DNA of 13,207 bases, from contig CAAHET010000186.1 of NCBI GenBank assembly GCA_900772565.1, positions 1 through 13,207 of the forward strand, given 5' to 3'. Origin of the DNA: an uncultured Faecalibacterium sp. (GTDB taxonomy: Bacteria; Bacillota; Clostridia; Oscillospirales; Ruminococcaceae). Numbering within the stretch: position 1 is the first letter of the stretch; the number at the start of each line of letters is the position of its first letter. The position numbers were made by a program, and so were the translations under genes. Below the pieces are notes generated by a model. That model made no database searches. It saw only the letters and a program-made list of their open reading frames with translations, and was not told where the DNA came from. Shown here in pieces: positions 1-7,500 of this stretch.

Positions 1-593
1 ATCTCGGATGCGTCATACTGGGTGGAGACATTGCTGCACACGTTGGTGTAGAACAGCAGCGGGTCGCAGATGCGGTAGGTAAAGCTGCCGTTGCAGCGAA
101 TATTCACAGAGAGCTTATAGCCCCGCTCCTCGCTGACCACCACGCGGAACGGGATGGGGGTGGCGGTGCCGTATAGGATCTCGCCCAGCTCCTTGGTGTT
201 GATGTAGTACACCCGCTGGTCCTTGCCGGTGTCGCCGCCGTAGGTAAAGCGTTTGGCTACGGTCTGGAAAGTAGCGGCCAGACTGTCTCCGAAGTTGCCA
301 GTGAACACGCTGGGTTCGGTGGAGGAATCGAAGGTATACTCGCCCGGTTCGGCACACACCTCCACCACGCGGCCCTGCTCCACGATGAGCATACACTGAC
401 CGTCTGCCACGGCGATGCGACTGCCGTTGGTGATGATGTTATCCTCGCCGTGGTTGGAGCTGCGGCGGGAGGTACGCTTCTGGCCCTTGACCATCAGCAC
501 ATCTTTATCCAGCGCGTCGCAATAGAAAAATTCCTTCCACTGGTCTGCAAGAGTTCCGCCCAGTGCGCCCATACCTGCTTTGATAAGACCCAT
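1..593 (-). CDS. SPFH/band-7 domain protein (YdjI-like), 5' part, cut by window edge
   Basis: An open frame on the minus strand starts at ATG 593-591 behind a strong ribosome binding site (AGGAGG, minus strand, about 600-605). It stays open for 197 codons to the left edge, so the C-terminus is missing. The N-terminus (MGLIKAGMGALGGTLADQW) with the following KEFFYCDAL, KDVLMVKGQKR and the IVEQGRVVEVCAEPGEYTFD segment match the conserved layout of the 'virion core protein'/SPFH family (Bacillus subtilis YdjI type). Family knowledge: these are cytoplasmic or membrane-associated scaffold proteins, often found with PspA/TPM stress genes and often ending in a zinc ribbon, which would lie outside this window. 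A small disrupted gene sits upstream on the same strand and may share its transcript. The family call is good; the cellular role is not established by anything seen here. Confidence 0.88.
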   Translation of the reverse strand, partial: MGLIKAGMGALGGTLADQWKEFFYCDALDKDVLMVKGQKRTSRRSSNHGEDNIITNGSRIAVADGQCMLIVEQGRVVEVCAEPGEYTFDSSTEPSVFTGNFGDSLAATFQTVAKRFTYGGDTGKDQRVYYINTKELGEILYGTATPIPFRVVVSEERGYKLSVNIRCNGSFTYRICDPLLFYTNVCSNVSTQYDASE

Positions 594-630
594 AGTAATT
601 TCCTCCTGTATGTTTTATTGGTTTTGTAAA

Positions 631-650
631 CGCCGGCAGCTCTGCCTGCG
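631..650 (-). other. Short intercistronic hairpin upstream of the SPFH gene
   Basis: On the minus strand CGC-A-GGCAG and CTGCC-G-GCG face each other across two bases, with one A/G mismatch. It lies between the small disrupted gene and the SPFH start. No T-run follows, so it is not a terminator; it may be a processing or stability element, or chance. Confidence 0.25.
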
Positions 651-663
651 TTCTGCTTCCTTC

Positions 664-797
664 TTAGGATACGATGGTGATATAAGGAGAACTCTGTTTC
701 CAGAAATCCTGCCGCTGCACCTGCTGCTGCACGGTGTCCGGGTCCAGCCCCATGCGACCAAGAGCCACCGGGAACTGCGGCGTTTTTTCTCCTTCAT
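664..797 (-). pseudogene. Small gene (44 aa) apparently disrupted by a one-base deletion in an A6 run
   Basis: On the minus strand an AAAGGAG ribosome binding site precedes ATG (797-795). The start frame reads MKEKK and then becomes Arg/Ser/Cys/Trp-rich, typical of an out-of-frame read. The frame one base back reads TPQFPVALGRMGLDPDTVQQ, continues with VQRQDFWKQSSPYITIVS and stops at TAA 666-664. The two frames would join if the A6 run at 783-788 had one more A, giving a 44-residue hydrophilic protein. The span is 134 bases, one short of 45 codons. The downstream frame has no ATG before the junction and no ribosome binding site of its own. It may be a true mutation, a homopolymer sequencing error, or less likely recoding, since the tandem AAA AAA codons are not a canonical slippery site. 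I do not recognise the family. The gene lies 70 bases upstream of the SPFH gene. Confidence 0.45.
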
Positions 798-849
798 GGG
801 GTGCTCCTTTCTGTCTTCCCCAACGAGCGTTCCACACCCGGCGTGGGAA

Positions 850-878
850 ATCATCTGTTTGTATTGTATCATACTCAA
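850..878 (-). promoter_or_regulatory. Weak candidate promoter for the small gene/SPFH unit
   Basis: On the minus strand TTGAGT (878-873) and GATGAT (855-850) are 17 bases apart, each matching four of six consensus positions. Other -10-like hexamers (TATGAT, TACAAT) lie between them but have no -35 partner. The position fits a leftward transcript covering the small gene and the SPFH gene. The match is weak. Confidence 0.25.
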
Positions 879-888
879 GAAAAAAATG

Positions 889-914
889 CCCCCTAGAAAA
901 ACCGTTTTTGGGGG
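889..914. other. Imperfect inverted repeat in the divergent intergenic region
   Basis: AAAAAC (897-902) and GTTTTT (904-909) form a perfect inverted repeat around C903. CCCCC (889-893) and GGGGG (910-914) extend it, with TAG as an unpaired bulge on one side. A second small one follows: CAAAA (921-925) and TTTTG (931-935). They lie upstream of both divergent units, which suits an operator, though chance in A/T- and G-run sequence is possible. Confidence 0.3.
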
Positions 915-1090
915 ACGTTTCAAAAATAAATTTTGGGGCTCTCGCGCCTTCTATTCATTCCGTCTGTGGGGCGCAGGGGAACGGTGGAGATGTTTTGGCA
1001 TATATGGAAAGGGAAATGGTAATTGTGCAACAAACTTTTTGGGAATCTATGTTTAACCATACAAATTTTATGAAAATCGAGAGAAACTGT
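915..1090. other. Intergenic stretch without a recognisable gene
   Basis: Apart from the short dyad at 921-935 and one copy of the ACAAATT repeat (1061-1067), I see nothing definite. Open frames crossing it give low-complexity, Arg/Cys/Phe-rich translations without ribosome binding sites. The base composition is clearly more A/T-rich than the flanking genes, as expected of regulatory sequence. Confidence 0.6.
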
Positions 1091-1115
1091 AACAAATTGG
1101 CTTTAAAAGCGTTAT

Positions 1116-1140
1116 TATAATAGAAAAAATTCCTTTTCTA
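1116..1140 (+). promoter_or_regulatory. -10 box and overlapping dyad upstream of the ABC transporter
   Basis: A perfect TATAAT lies at 1116-1121. No good -35 sits at the right distance: TTGGCT (1097-1102) is only 13 bases away, and the hexamer 17 bases upstream is CAAATT. An inverted repeat TAGAAAA (1121-1127) / TTTTCTA (1134-1140) with a six-base loop follows directly and would cover the transcription start. A strong -10, a poor -35 and a start-site dyad suggest a regulated promoter, either activator-dependent or repressed. The seven-base repeat ACAAATT occurs at 1061-1067 and 1092-1098, 31 bases apart, just upstream. The box is clear; its regulation is inferred. Confidence 0.5.
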
Positions 1141-1171
1141 GGTGCGTGTAAGACATAGGGGAGGACCGCTT

Positions 1172-3661
1172 ATGAAAATCAAAGAAAGTCCATCTATCAT
1201 TCTGGCGTTTCATGGGATGCTTGGCCGCAAGAAGCAGACCAGCCTATTGCTGCTTTTGCTGACACTGGTTTTCTCGTTCTTGACGGCGGCGGTGATCTAC
1301 TCCGTCAGTTCTGCACAGGTATTGCAGGACACTCGATGCGAATTATATGGCGAATGGCAGTACCTGCGTTTGTCGGATACTGCTGCGGACGCCGCACAGG
1401 CACAAGACGCCTTGCCCGCATCCGCACAGGTCAGCACAGTGATCCAAGACGGAATTGTTCTCGGTGCAGACGATGGCGTGGCGGGTGGTATCGGAACGAT
1501 AGACGATACCTTTGCACAGCTGGGACGAGTCGTGCCAATCAGCGGTGATTTCCCCACGCAGCCCGATGAGATCGCCATGACAACGACACTGCTGGATGCG
1601 CTGGGCTGCTCCTATGACGTAGGGCAGACGGTCGCGCTGAAGGTCGCTGCCAATGATTACGACCCGCTGGCAGGCTCCGGCGCAGTGATGGAAAAAGCCT
1701 ATACCCTGTGCGGCGTTTTGCCTGCCTATGATGTTTATTGGAATCTGAACGGCAATCTCACCGTCAGCGGCATTTTAGCAGAGCCGCTTGCCTTGGATGG
1801 GCAAAAATTCCAGACGTTTTATTACCTGAATGCAGCCGCACCCGTGACCGCTTCGACCGACCCTGCTTTAGTGGCAAACGAGTATGCCTACCCGCAGGAG
1901 GATACCGTCTCGTTCTCCCTGCGCTTTTTACTGGTTGCAGCGATTCTGGTCAGCTTTTTTGCAGTGGCGCAGTATTTCCTGATCGTTCTGCACAAGCGTG
2001 TACATACCATCAACACCTTCCTGACGCTGGGGGCTAAGAATCGGGATCTCCGGCTCATGTGCCTGTGGGAGGCGCTTTTTGCCGGGATTGCAGCAGTTGC
2101 TGCTGGGTTTGCACTGGGCTGCGGCGCTGCTGCCATCGGTCTGGGGCTGCAAAAGCACCTTTCGTTCTTGGTGATCCCCGCTGCATCTCTTGCGCCGCTG
2201 GCAGTGCTGTTTCTGCTCTCCGTATTGCTGGGCGCACTTTTGCCTGCGGTGCTGGTTCGCCCGCAGACCGCAAAACCCAAAGAGAAGCCTGCAAAAAAAT
2301 TCCGCTTGGCACAGCTGCCGCTTGCACCGCAGATCGGTGTCGGCTGCGCGGTATTGCTGATCGCCGTCAGTTGTTTGTATGTCGGCTGGCGTGTCATGCT
2401 GCCGTATGATCTGGATGCACCGTATGCCTGTCTGTCCATCAAGATGAACGGAACCTCCGGGATGCCGTTTTCTCTGAAAGAGGATCTCGCTGCATTGCCC
2501 GGTGTGGAAGAGGTTTCCGCTGCAATTGATCTGACCGATACCTATACCGTGACATCAGACAAGATCCAGTCCAGCCAGATGCTTGCCGATATCTGGGTCA
2601 AGGACAACGGCAAAATCCCGGGTGTTTTAATGCACAATGCCTCAAAAGGAACACTGAATACGACAGTCTGTGCTTTGCCGGATGATGAACTACGCCGCAT
2701 TGCCGCAGATGCCGGCGTTTCGGACGAGGAAATCGAGACGCTGCTGGCAGGGGATTCTGTTTTGACCCTGTGGAGAGATTGCTATTATGACCCCGCTGCG
2801 GATGAATATTATCAGGGCTTCCAACCGGATGGCAGTACGTTGGTTGAACCGGTTTTTGCGGCCGGAGACAAGTTGAGCATCCAACACCAGCGTTATACCG
2901 GGCAGGATGAAGCCGGGAATGATGTCTACCGGACGTATACCGCCCAGCTGCCCATTGCCGGGGTCGTAAAGTCTGCAAGCAATTACACACTGCTGACAAC
3001 AGACCGGCTCATTTTCAGCGGCACGATTTTTGTCAGTACGGCTCTTTACCATAAAATGTTTGAGAGCGCAGGCAGCTACCATATGGAAAAAGAAGGATAC
3101 AGCAGCCTGAACGTGAAACTGGCTGCCGACAATAACTTCTCGCTGCGACGTTCCATTGCATCCATTGCCACACGCAGAAATGGGATTCTGAGCGCAGACA
3201 ACTACGACCTGATCAGCCAGAGCTACACCGAGGGCACACAGAGCGCTTTCCTTGTCGGCATCCTTGCGGTATTCGGGGTCCTTCTGGGGTGTGCGCTGCT
3301 GGTGGTTTTGAATCTTTCGGCTTATGAAGTCCAGCAGCAGCGGCTGTCGCTTCTCCTGACGCTGGGCGTTTCCCCGAAAAAACTGGTGCTATCCTATGCA
3401 AAGCTGCTGCTCCCGGTCATCGTTGGGACAACACTGCTTGTGAATATCGTTGTCTATGCGGCAGTTTCGCGTATCGTTCCGATCCAGAGTATTCTCGACC
3501 TGATCCGTATCCATACAAGCGGACGGGTGTTTGAATTCCATAAACCCGTGGGAAGTCAGATCATGGTCAGCATTCTGCTGATGGTGTTTTGGCTGTCCGC
3601 AGCATTGCTGCCGATCTTCTCCTTTATTCGTAAAAAAGCATCCAAGGGGGATATCTTATGA
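1172..3661 (+). CDS. ABC transporter permease, FtsX/MacB-like, two-repeat type
   Basis: Start chosen at ATG 1172, six bases after AGGGGAGGA; an in-frame GTG at 1142 would add ten residues and has no ribosome binding site. The 829-residue product has about eight membrane segments in the duplicated FtsX arrangement: one near residues 24-44, a large outside domain, three between about 252 and 360, one near 387-408, a second large outside domain, then three near 691-715, 745-768 and 797-820. Both three-helix bundles carry the FtsX-family loop after the first helix (TINTFLTLGAKNRDL and RLSLLLTLGVSPKKL). Family knowledge: such permeases work with an FtsE/LolD-class ATPase as mechanotransmission machines or exporters of lipids, peptides or antibiotics; the substrate is not visible. 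The stop overlaps the ATPase start (ATGA). Codon use is less C/G-ending than in the oxidoreductase and GH3 genes, a hint of different ancestry. No adjacent two-component system is seen. Confidence 0.9.
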   Translation: MKIKESPSIILAFHGMLGRKKQTSLLLLLLTLVFSFLTAAVIYSVSSAQVLQDTRCELYGEWQYLRLSDTAADAAQAQDALPASAQVSTVIQDGIVLGADDGVAGGIGTIDDTFAQLGRVVPISGDFPTQPDEIAMTTTLLDALGCSYDVGQTVALKVAANDYDPLAGSGAVMEKAYTLCGVLPAYDVYWNLNGNLTVSGILAEPLALDGQKFQTFYYLNAAAPVTASTDPALVANEYAYPQEDTVSFSLRFLLVAAILVSFFAVAQYFLIVLHKRVHTINTFLTLGAKNRDLRLMCLWEALFAGIAAVAAGFALGCGAAAIGLGLQKHLSFLVIPAASLAPLAVLFLLSVLLGALLPAVLVRPQTAKPKEKPAKKFRLAQLPLAPQIGVGCAVLLIAVSCLYVGWRVMLPYDLDAPYACLSIKMNGTSGMPFSLKEDLAALPGVEEVSAAIDLTDTYTVTSDKIQSSQMLADIWVKDNGKIPGVLMHNASKGTLNTTVCALPDDELRRIAADAGVSDEEIETLLAGDSVLTLWRDCYYDPAADEYYQGFQPDGSTLVEPVFAAGDKLSIQHQRYTGQDEAGNDVYRTYTAQLPIAGVVKSASNYTLLTTDRLIFSGTIFVSTALYHKMFESAGSYHMEKEGYSSLNVKLAADNNFSLRRSIASIATRRNGILSADNYDLISQSYTEGTQSAFLVGILAVFGVLLGCALLVVLNLSAYEVQQQRLSLLLTLGVSPKKLVLSYAKLLLPVIVGTTLLVNIVVYAAVSRIVPIQSILDLIRIHTSGRVFEFHKPVGSQIMVSILLMVFWLSAALLPIFSFIRKKASKGDIL

Positions 3662-4332
3662 AAGATAAAATTCTGGAAGCAGTGCAGATCTCCAAAACCT
3701 ACGGGGAAGGAGAAAGCGCGGTTCATGCCCTCAGAAATAGCGACCTGACCCTCGAAAACGGTACATTTGCGTCCATCATCGGTTCCAGCGGCAGCGGAAA
3801 ATCCACGCTCCTGAAAATTCTGGGAGGACTTTTGCCGCCGACCACCGGTAAGGTGCTGCTGGACGGTCAGGACATTTATGCAATGAATGCGGAGCAGCTG
3901 GCACAGGTGCGGCGGCAAAAGATCGGCTTTATTTTTCAGGATTTTCGCCTGTTCCCGGAGTACACGGTGCAGGATAATATTCTGATCCCATTTTATCTGG
4001 ACCATAGAGCACCGGATGAACAGATGCTCCATAAGCTGACCGGGATCTTGGGCATTGCGGGCAAGCTGCATTCCCGCCCCGCACAGCTTTCCGGTGGACA
4101 GCAGCAGCGTGTGGCGATCGCTCGTGCACTCATCGCAAAACCCCGCATCGTTTTTGCAGACGAGCCTACCGGAAATTTGGATACGCGGACGGGTGAGGAT
4201 ACCATGAAACTCCTGACAGAGTGTGCGGCAGAATTTGGACAGACCTTGATTGTTGTTACCCACAACCCGGAAATTGCGCAGAAAGCGCAGCAGGTCATTC
4301 GGATCGAGGATGGGCAGATCCTGAGCAGATAA
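3658..4332 (+). CDS. ABC transporter ATP-binding protein (LolD/MacB/FtsE class)
   Basis: A 224-residue ATPase of normal family length with all required motifs: Walker A GSSGSGKST (42-50), Q-loop Gln94 in FIFQDFRLFP, signature LSGGQ (144-148), Walker B IVFADEP with Glu169, D-loop NLDT, and H-loop His202 in VVTHN. The start ATG overlaps the permease stop by four bases, so the two are translationally coupled and surely form one transporter: two ATPase copies on the cytoplasmic face driving the FtsX-type permease. The short, single-domain form and the FRLFPEYTVQDN segment place it in the MacB/LolD/FtsE group rather than the nutrient importers. Ribosome binding may use the AAGGGGG stretch in the end of the permease gene. 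No clear terminator follows in 4333-4400. Confidence 0.95.
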   Translation: MKDKILEAVQISKTYGEGESAVHALRNSDLTLENGTFASIIGSSGSGKSTLLKILGGLLPPTTGKVLLDGQDIYAMNAEQLAQVRRQKIGFIFQDFRLFPEYTVQDNILIPFYLDHRAPDEQMLHKLTGILGIAGKLHSRPAQLSGGQQQRVAIARALIAKPRIVFADEPTGNLDTRTGEDTMKLLTECAAEFGQTLIVVTHNPEIAQKAQQVIRIEDGQILSR

Positions 4333-4353
4333 CAGAAAAGCAGTTTATCAGGC

Positions 4354-4381
4354 TGGAATGCGTTGAGCGTATGTGGAATGC
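4354..4381 (+). repeat. TGGAATGC direct repeat, candidate activator site
   Basis: TGGAATGC occurs at 4354-4361 and again at 4374-4381, 20 bases start to start, about two helical turns. AraC-family activators typically bind tandem direct half-sites at this kind of spacing, and a gene for one lies at 8902. The repeat sits upstream of the oxidoreductase operon's promoter-like boxes. I saw no further copy near the AraC or GH3 starts. The repeat is plain; its function is inferred. Confidence 0.4.
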
Positions 4382-4403
4382 AGGTCTTAAGTGAGGGACT
4401 CCC

Positions 4404-4453
4404 TTGCGCAATGGTTCCAAAATTTGATAAATAATTCTCAATTTTAGTATACA
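4404..4453 (+). promoter_or_regulatory. Candidate promoters of the oxidoreductase operon
   Basis: Two overlapping possibilities are visible. TTGATA (4424-4429) with TATACA (4448-4453) at 18 bases spacing is the better consensus match and would start transcription near 4460. TTGCGC (4404-4409) with TAAATA (4428-4433) at 18 bases is weaker, would start near 4440, and places the TGGAATGC repeat 22 bases upstream of its -35. The surroundings are A/T-rich in contrast to the genes. Which one is used decides whether the full leader hairpin is transcribed. Confidence 0.4.
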
Positions 4454-4512
4454 GCCTCCGCCGGTGCGTGATATCCTGAAATCACCGAAAGCACTGATTC
4501 AAAAGGAGGCTG
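4452..4512 (+). promoter_or_regulatory. Leader able to sequester the Shine-Dalgarno sequence of the fusion gene
   Basis: CAGCCTCC (4452-4459) is perfectly complementary to GGAGGCTG (4505-4512), which contains the GGAGG ribosome binding site. Inside this eight-pair stem two alternative smaller stems are possible: CGGTG (4462-4466) with CACCG (4483-4487), or GTGAT (4468-4472) with ATCAC (4481-4485). This resembles a translational switch, but it matches no riboswitch class I know. Caveat: the upstream arm is in the RNA only if transcription begins before about 4452. Confidence 0.4.
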
Positions 4513-4515
4513 CTT

Positions 4516-7500
4516 ATGTTCGACAAGCTGTTCACGCCCATTACCATCAAGGACATGACCCTGCGCAACCGCATCATCATGCCTGCCATGGGCACCCGCT
4601 TTACCGAGGATCGTTTTGTAAACGAAAAGCACATTGCATACCATGTCGCCCGTGCACGGGGCGGCAGTGCTCTGAATATCGTGGAGGTCTCTTCCGTCCA
4701 CGCCCTCAGCGCTCCCAAGATGTTCCTCTCCATCGCAGAGGACAAGTACATCCCCAAACTGAAGGAGCTGACCGATGCCATCCACGCCGAGGGCGGCAAG
4801 GCCGGTATCCAGCTGTGGCAGGGCGGCTTGGCTGTCGGTATGGACCAGACGGCCATGATCCTGCTTTCCAGCGATACCGAGCTGGCACCCGGCTTTACCG
4901 TTCCCGGCATCAGCAAGGAAATGATCGCCGAGGTGGTGGACTGCTACGGCAAGGCTGCTGCCCGCGCCGTGGCTGCCGGGTTCGACTGCATCGAGTTCCA
5001 CTGCGCCCACAACTATCTGCCCCACTCCTTCCTGTCGGATGGTCTGAACCACCGCACCGATGAGTACGGTGGCAGTCTGGAGAACCGCGCCCGCTTCCCG
5101 CTGGAGTGCATCCGCGCCATCCGCGCCGCCATCCCGGAGGGGATGCCCCTGTTCATGCGCATCGACGCACAGGATGACGGCTTCGGCGAGGCCGGTCTGA
5201 CCGTAGAGGACACCATCACCTTCTGCAACTGGGCAAAGGATGCCGGTGTGGATGTGCTGGATGTCTCCCGCGGCAACATCGTCACCGCTGCCAGCAAGTA
5301 CGAAGTGCCGCCGCTGGATCTGCCCCGGGGTTTCAACGTGGACAACGCCGCCCGCATCCGCAAGGGCACCGGGATGCTGACCATCGGCGTGGGCCGCATC
5401 AATGACCCCCAGCAGGCCGAGGACATTCTGGAAGCCGACAAGGTGGATCTGGTGGTCATGGGTCGTGCCCAGCTGGCAGACCCGGATTTCTGCAACAAGT
5501 GCAAAGAGGGCCGCGTAGAGGACATCGACCGCTGTGTGGGCTGCAATCAGGGCTGTCTGGACGGCTTTGCCGACCTGAATATGCCCCACATCACCTGTCT
5601 GCGCAACCCCGCCATCGGCCGCGAGACCGAGTGCGCCGCAGCCATGCAGCCCACCCAGAACCCCAAGACCATCCTCATCGCAGGCGGTGGCATTGCAGGC
5701 TTGGAGGCTGCCCGCACCTTGAAGCTGAAGGGACATCACCCCATCCTGTGCGAGGCTACCGATGCACTGGGCGGTCAGTTCGTGCTGGCAGGCAAGGCTC
5801 CGCGCAAGGAGGAGATGGAAGTCGCCATCCAGAGCATGGCGGCTCAGGTGCAGCGGATGGGCGTGGATGTCCGTCTGAACACCGCGGTCACCCCGGAGCT
5901 CATTGAGGAGATCAAGCCCGCTGCCGTGTTCAACTGCATCGGCGCAACGCCCCTGATCCCCAAGATCCCCGGTGCAGAGGGCGCACACGTTGCCAACAGC
6001 CATGACGTTCTGGCCGGTAAGGTCAAGCCCACCGGCAAAGTCGTGATCATCGGCGGCGGTATGGTAGGCATGGAGGTGGCCGAGCTGCTGGCAGAGCAGG
6101 GCTGCACCGTGACCGATCTGGAAATGATGAAGGAATTCTGCGCCGATCTGGGTTCTGCCCGCAAGATCTGCGTGACCGAAAGCATCTACGCCCACGGCAT
6201 CACCCCGGTGACTGAGGTGAAGGTGACCGAGATCCGCGAGGGCGCTGTTCTGGGCGAAAAGGACGGCAAGACCGTGGAATACCCCTGCAACTGGGCGGTG
6301 CTGGCCATCGGCAGCCGCAAGCGGGACGGTGCTGCGCTGGAAGAGACCTGCCGCAAGCTGGGCATTGGTTATCTGGCACTGGGCGATGCAGCCGGTGCCC
6401 GCCGCGCCATGAACGCTACCCGCGAAGCCTATGATGCCGCTCTGCGGGTGGACGATGCCGTCTTTATGCAGGACATCATTGCAGGACCCAAGACGGTCTT
6501 TGTCACCGGTGCTACTGGCACCATGGGACAGGAAACGGTCAAGCAGCTGTTGGCACGCAGCCCCCGCTTCAAGGTGCGTGTGCTGGCACGTCCCAGCGAT
6601 AAAAACCGCGCCCTGCTGAAAAAGATGGCACACCCCATGCTGGAAGTGGTCTGGGGCGATATGGCAGACCTTGCCTGCGTCAAGCGCTGCGTAGCTGGCG
6701 CGGACTATGTGCTGCACATCGGCGCTATGGTGTCCCCGGCGGCAGACAAGTACCCGGAAAAGACCCTGTACACCAACATCGGCTCCACCCTTGCCATCAT
6801 CAAGGCCATTCAGGAGCAGCCCAATGCCGATGACATCCACCTTGTCTATGTGGGCACGGTGGCAGAGACCGGCGACCGCCAATACCCGGTGCAGATGGGA
6901 CGCTGCGGCGACCCCATCAACCCCTCCATCCACGATTACTACGCCATCAGCAAGGTGTTCAGCGAGTTTGCCGTGTTTGAAAGCGGCCTGAAGCACTGGG
7001 TCTCCATCCGCCAGACCGGACAGTACCCCACCAACGAGGGTGCAGGGGAAGAGCCCATCATCTTCCACCAGCCGCCCAATAACGTGCTGGAGTGGTCCAC
7101 TTCCATCGAAAGCGGCATCTGCATGGCCAATATCTGCGAAAACTGGGTGCCGGAAAGCTTCTGGCGCAAGGCCTATAACCTCAGCTCCGGCAAGGGCTGG
7201 CGCTTTACCTGCTGGGAGTTCACCAACCTGATGATGGAGGGCATGGGCATGACCTTCGCCGACACGCAGGACCCCCGCCGGATGGCAAAGTACAACTTCC
7301 ACGGCCATTATTTCAGCGATGCAGACGCCTTGAATGACATCCTGCATTTCCGCTGCATCGACCCCAAGACCTACCAGCAGGGCATCGTGGACAGCATGAA
7401 GGCCATGATGAAGAACCCCATGATCGCTGCCATGATCCCCGGCGCAGAAGCCATGAAGGCACAGAATGTGCAGATCGGCCACAAGCGCATGGGCTACGAC

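Noticed and set aside
615..923. Minus-strand frame of 102 codons through the small gene
   Set aside because: After the first codons it is Arg/Ser/Cys/Trp-rich, an off-frame read; the neighbouring frame gives a much more protein-like sequence, reported as the disrupted small gene.
580..1120. Plus-strand open frames of 128-158 codons across the divergent intergenic region
   Set aside because: No ribosome binding sites, unlikely composition, and they overlap the SPFH start and the regulatory sequence on the other strand.
1142..1171. GTG start adding ten residues to the permease
   Set aside because: No ribosome binding site before it; the AGGGGAGGA inside this stretch serves the ATG at 1172.
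4395..4405. AGGGACTCCCT as terminator of the ABC transporter operon
   Set aside because: Five-base arms around a single base cannot form a normal hairpin loop and no T-run follows.
4452..4515. FMN riboswitch in front of the flavoenzyme gene
   Set aside because: The leader is much too short and lacks the conserved FMN riboswitch blocks; only the simple complementarity to the ribosome binding site remains.
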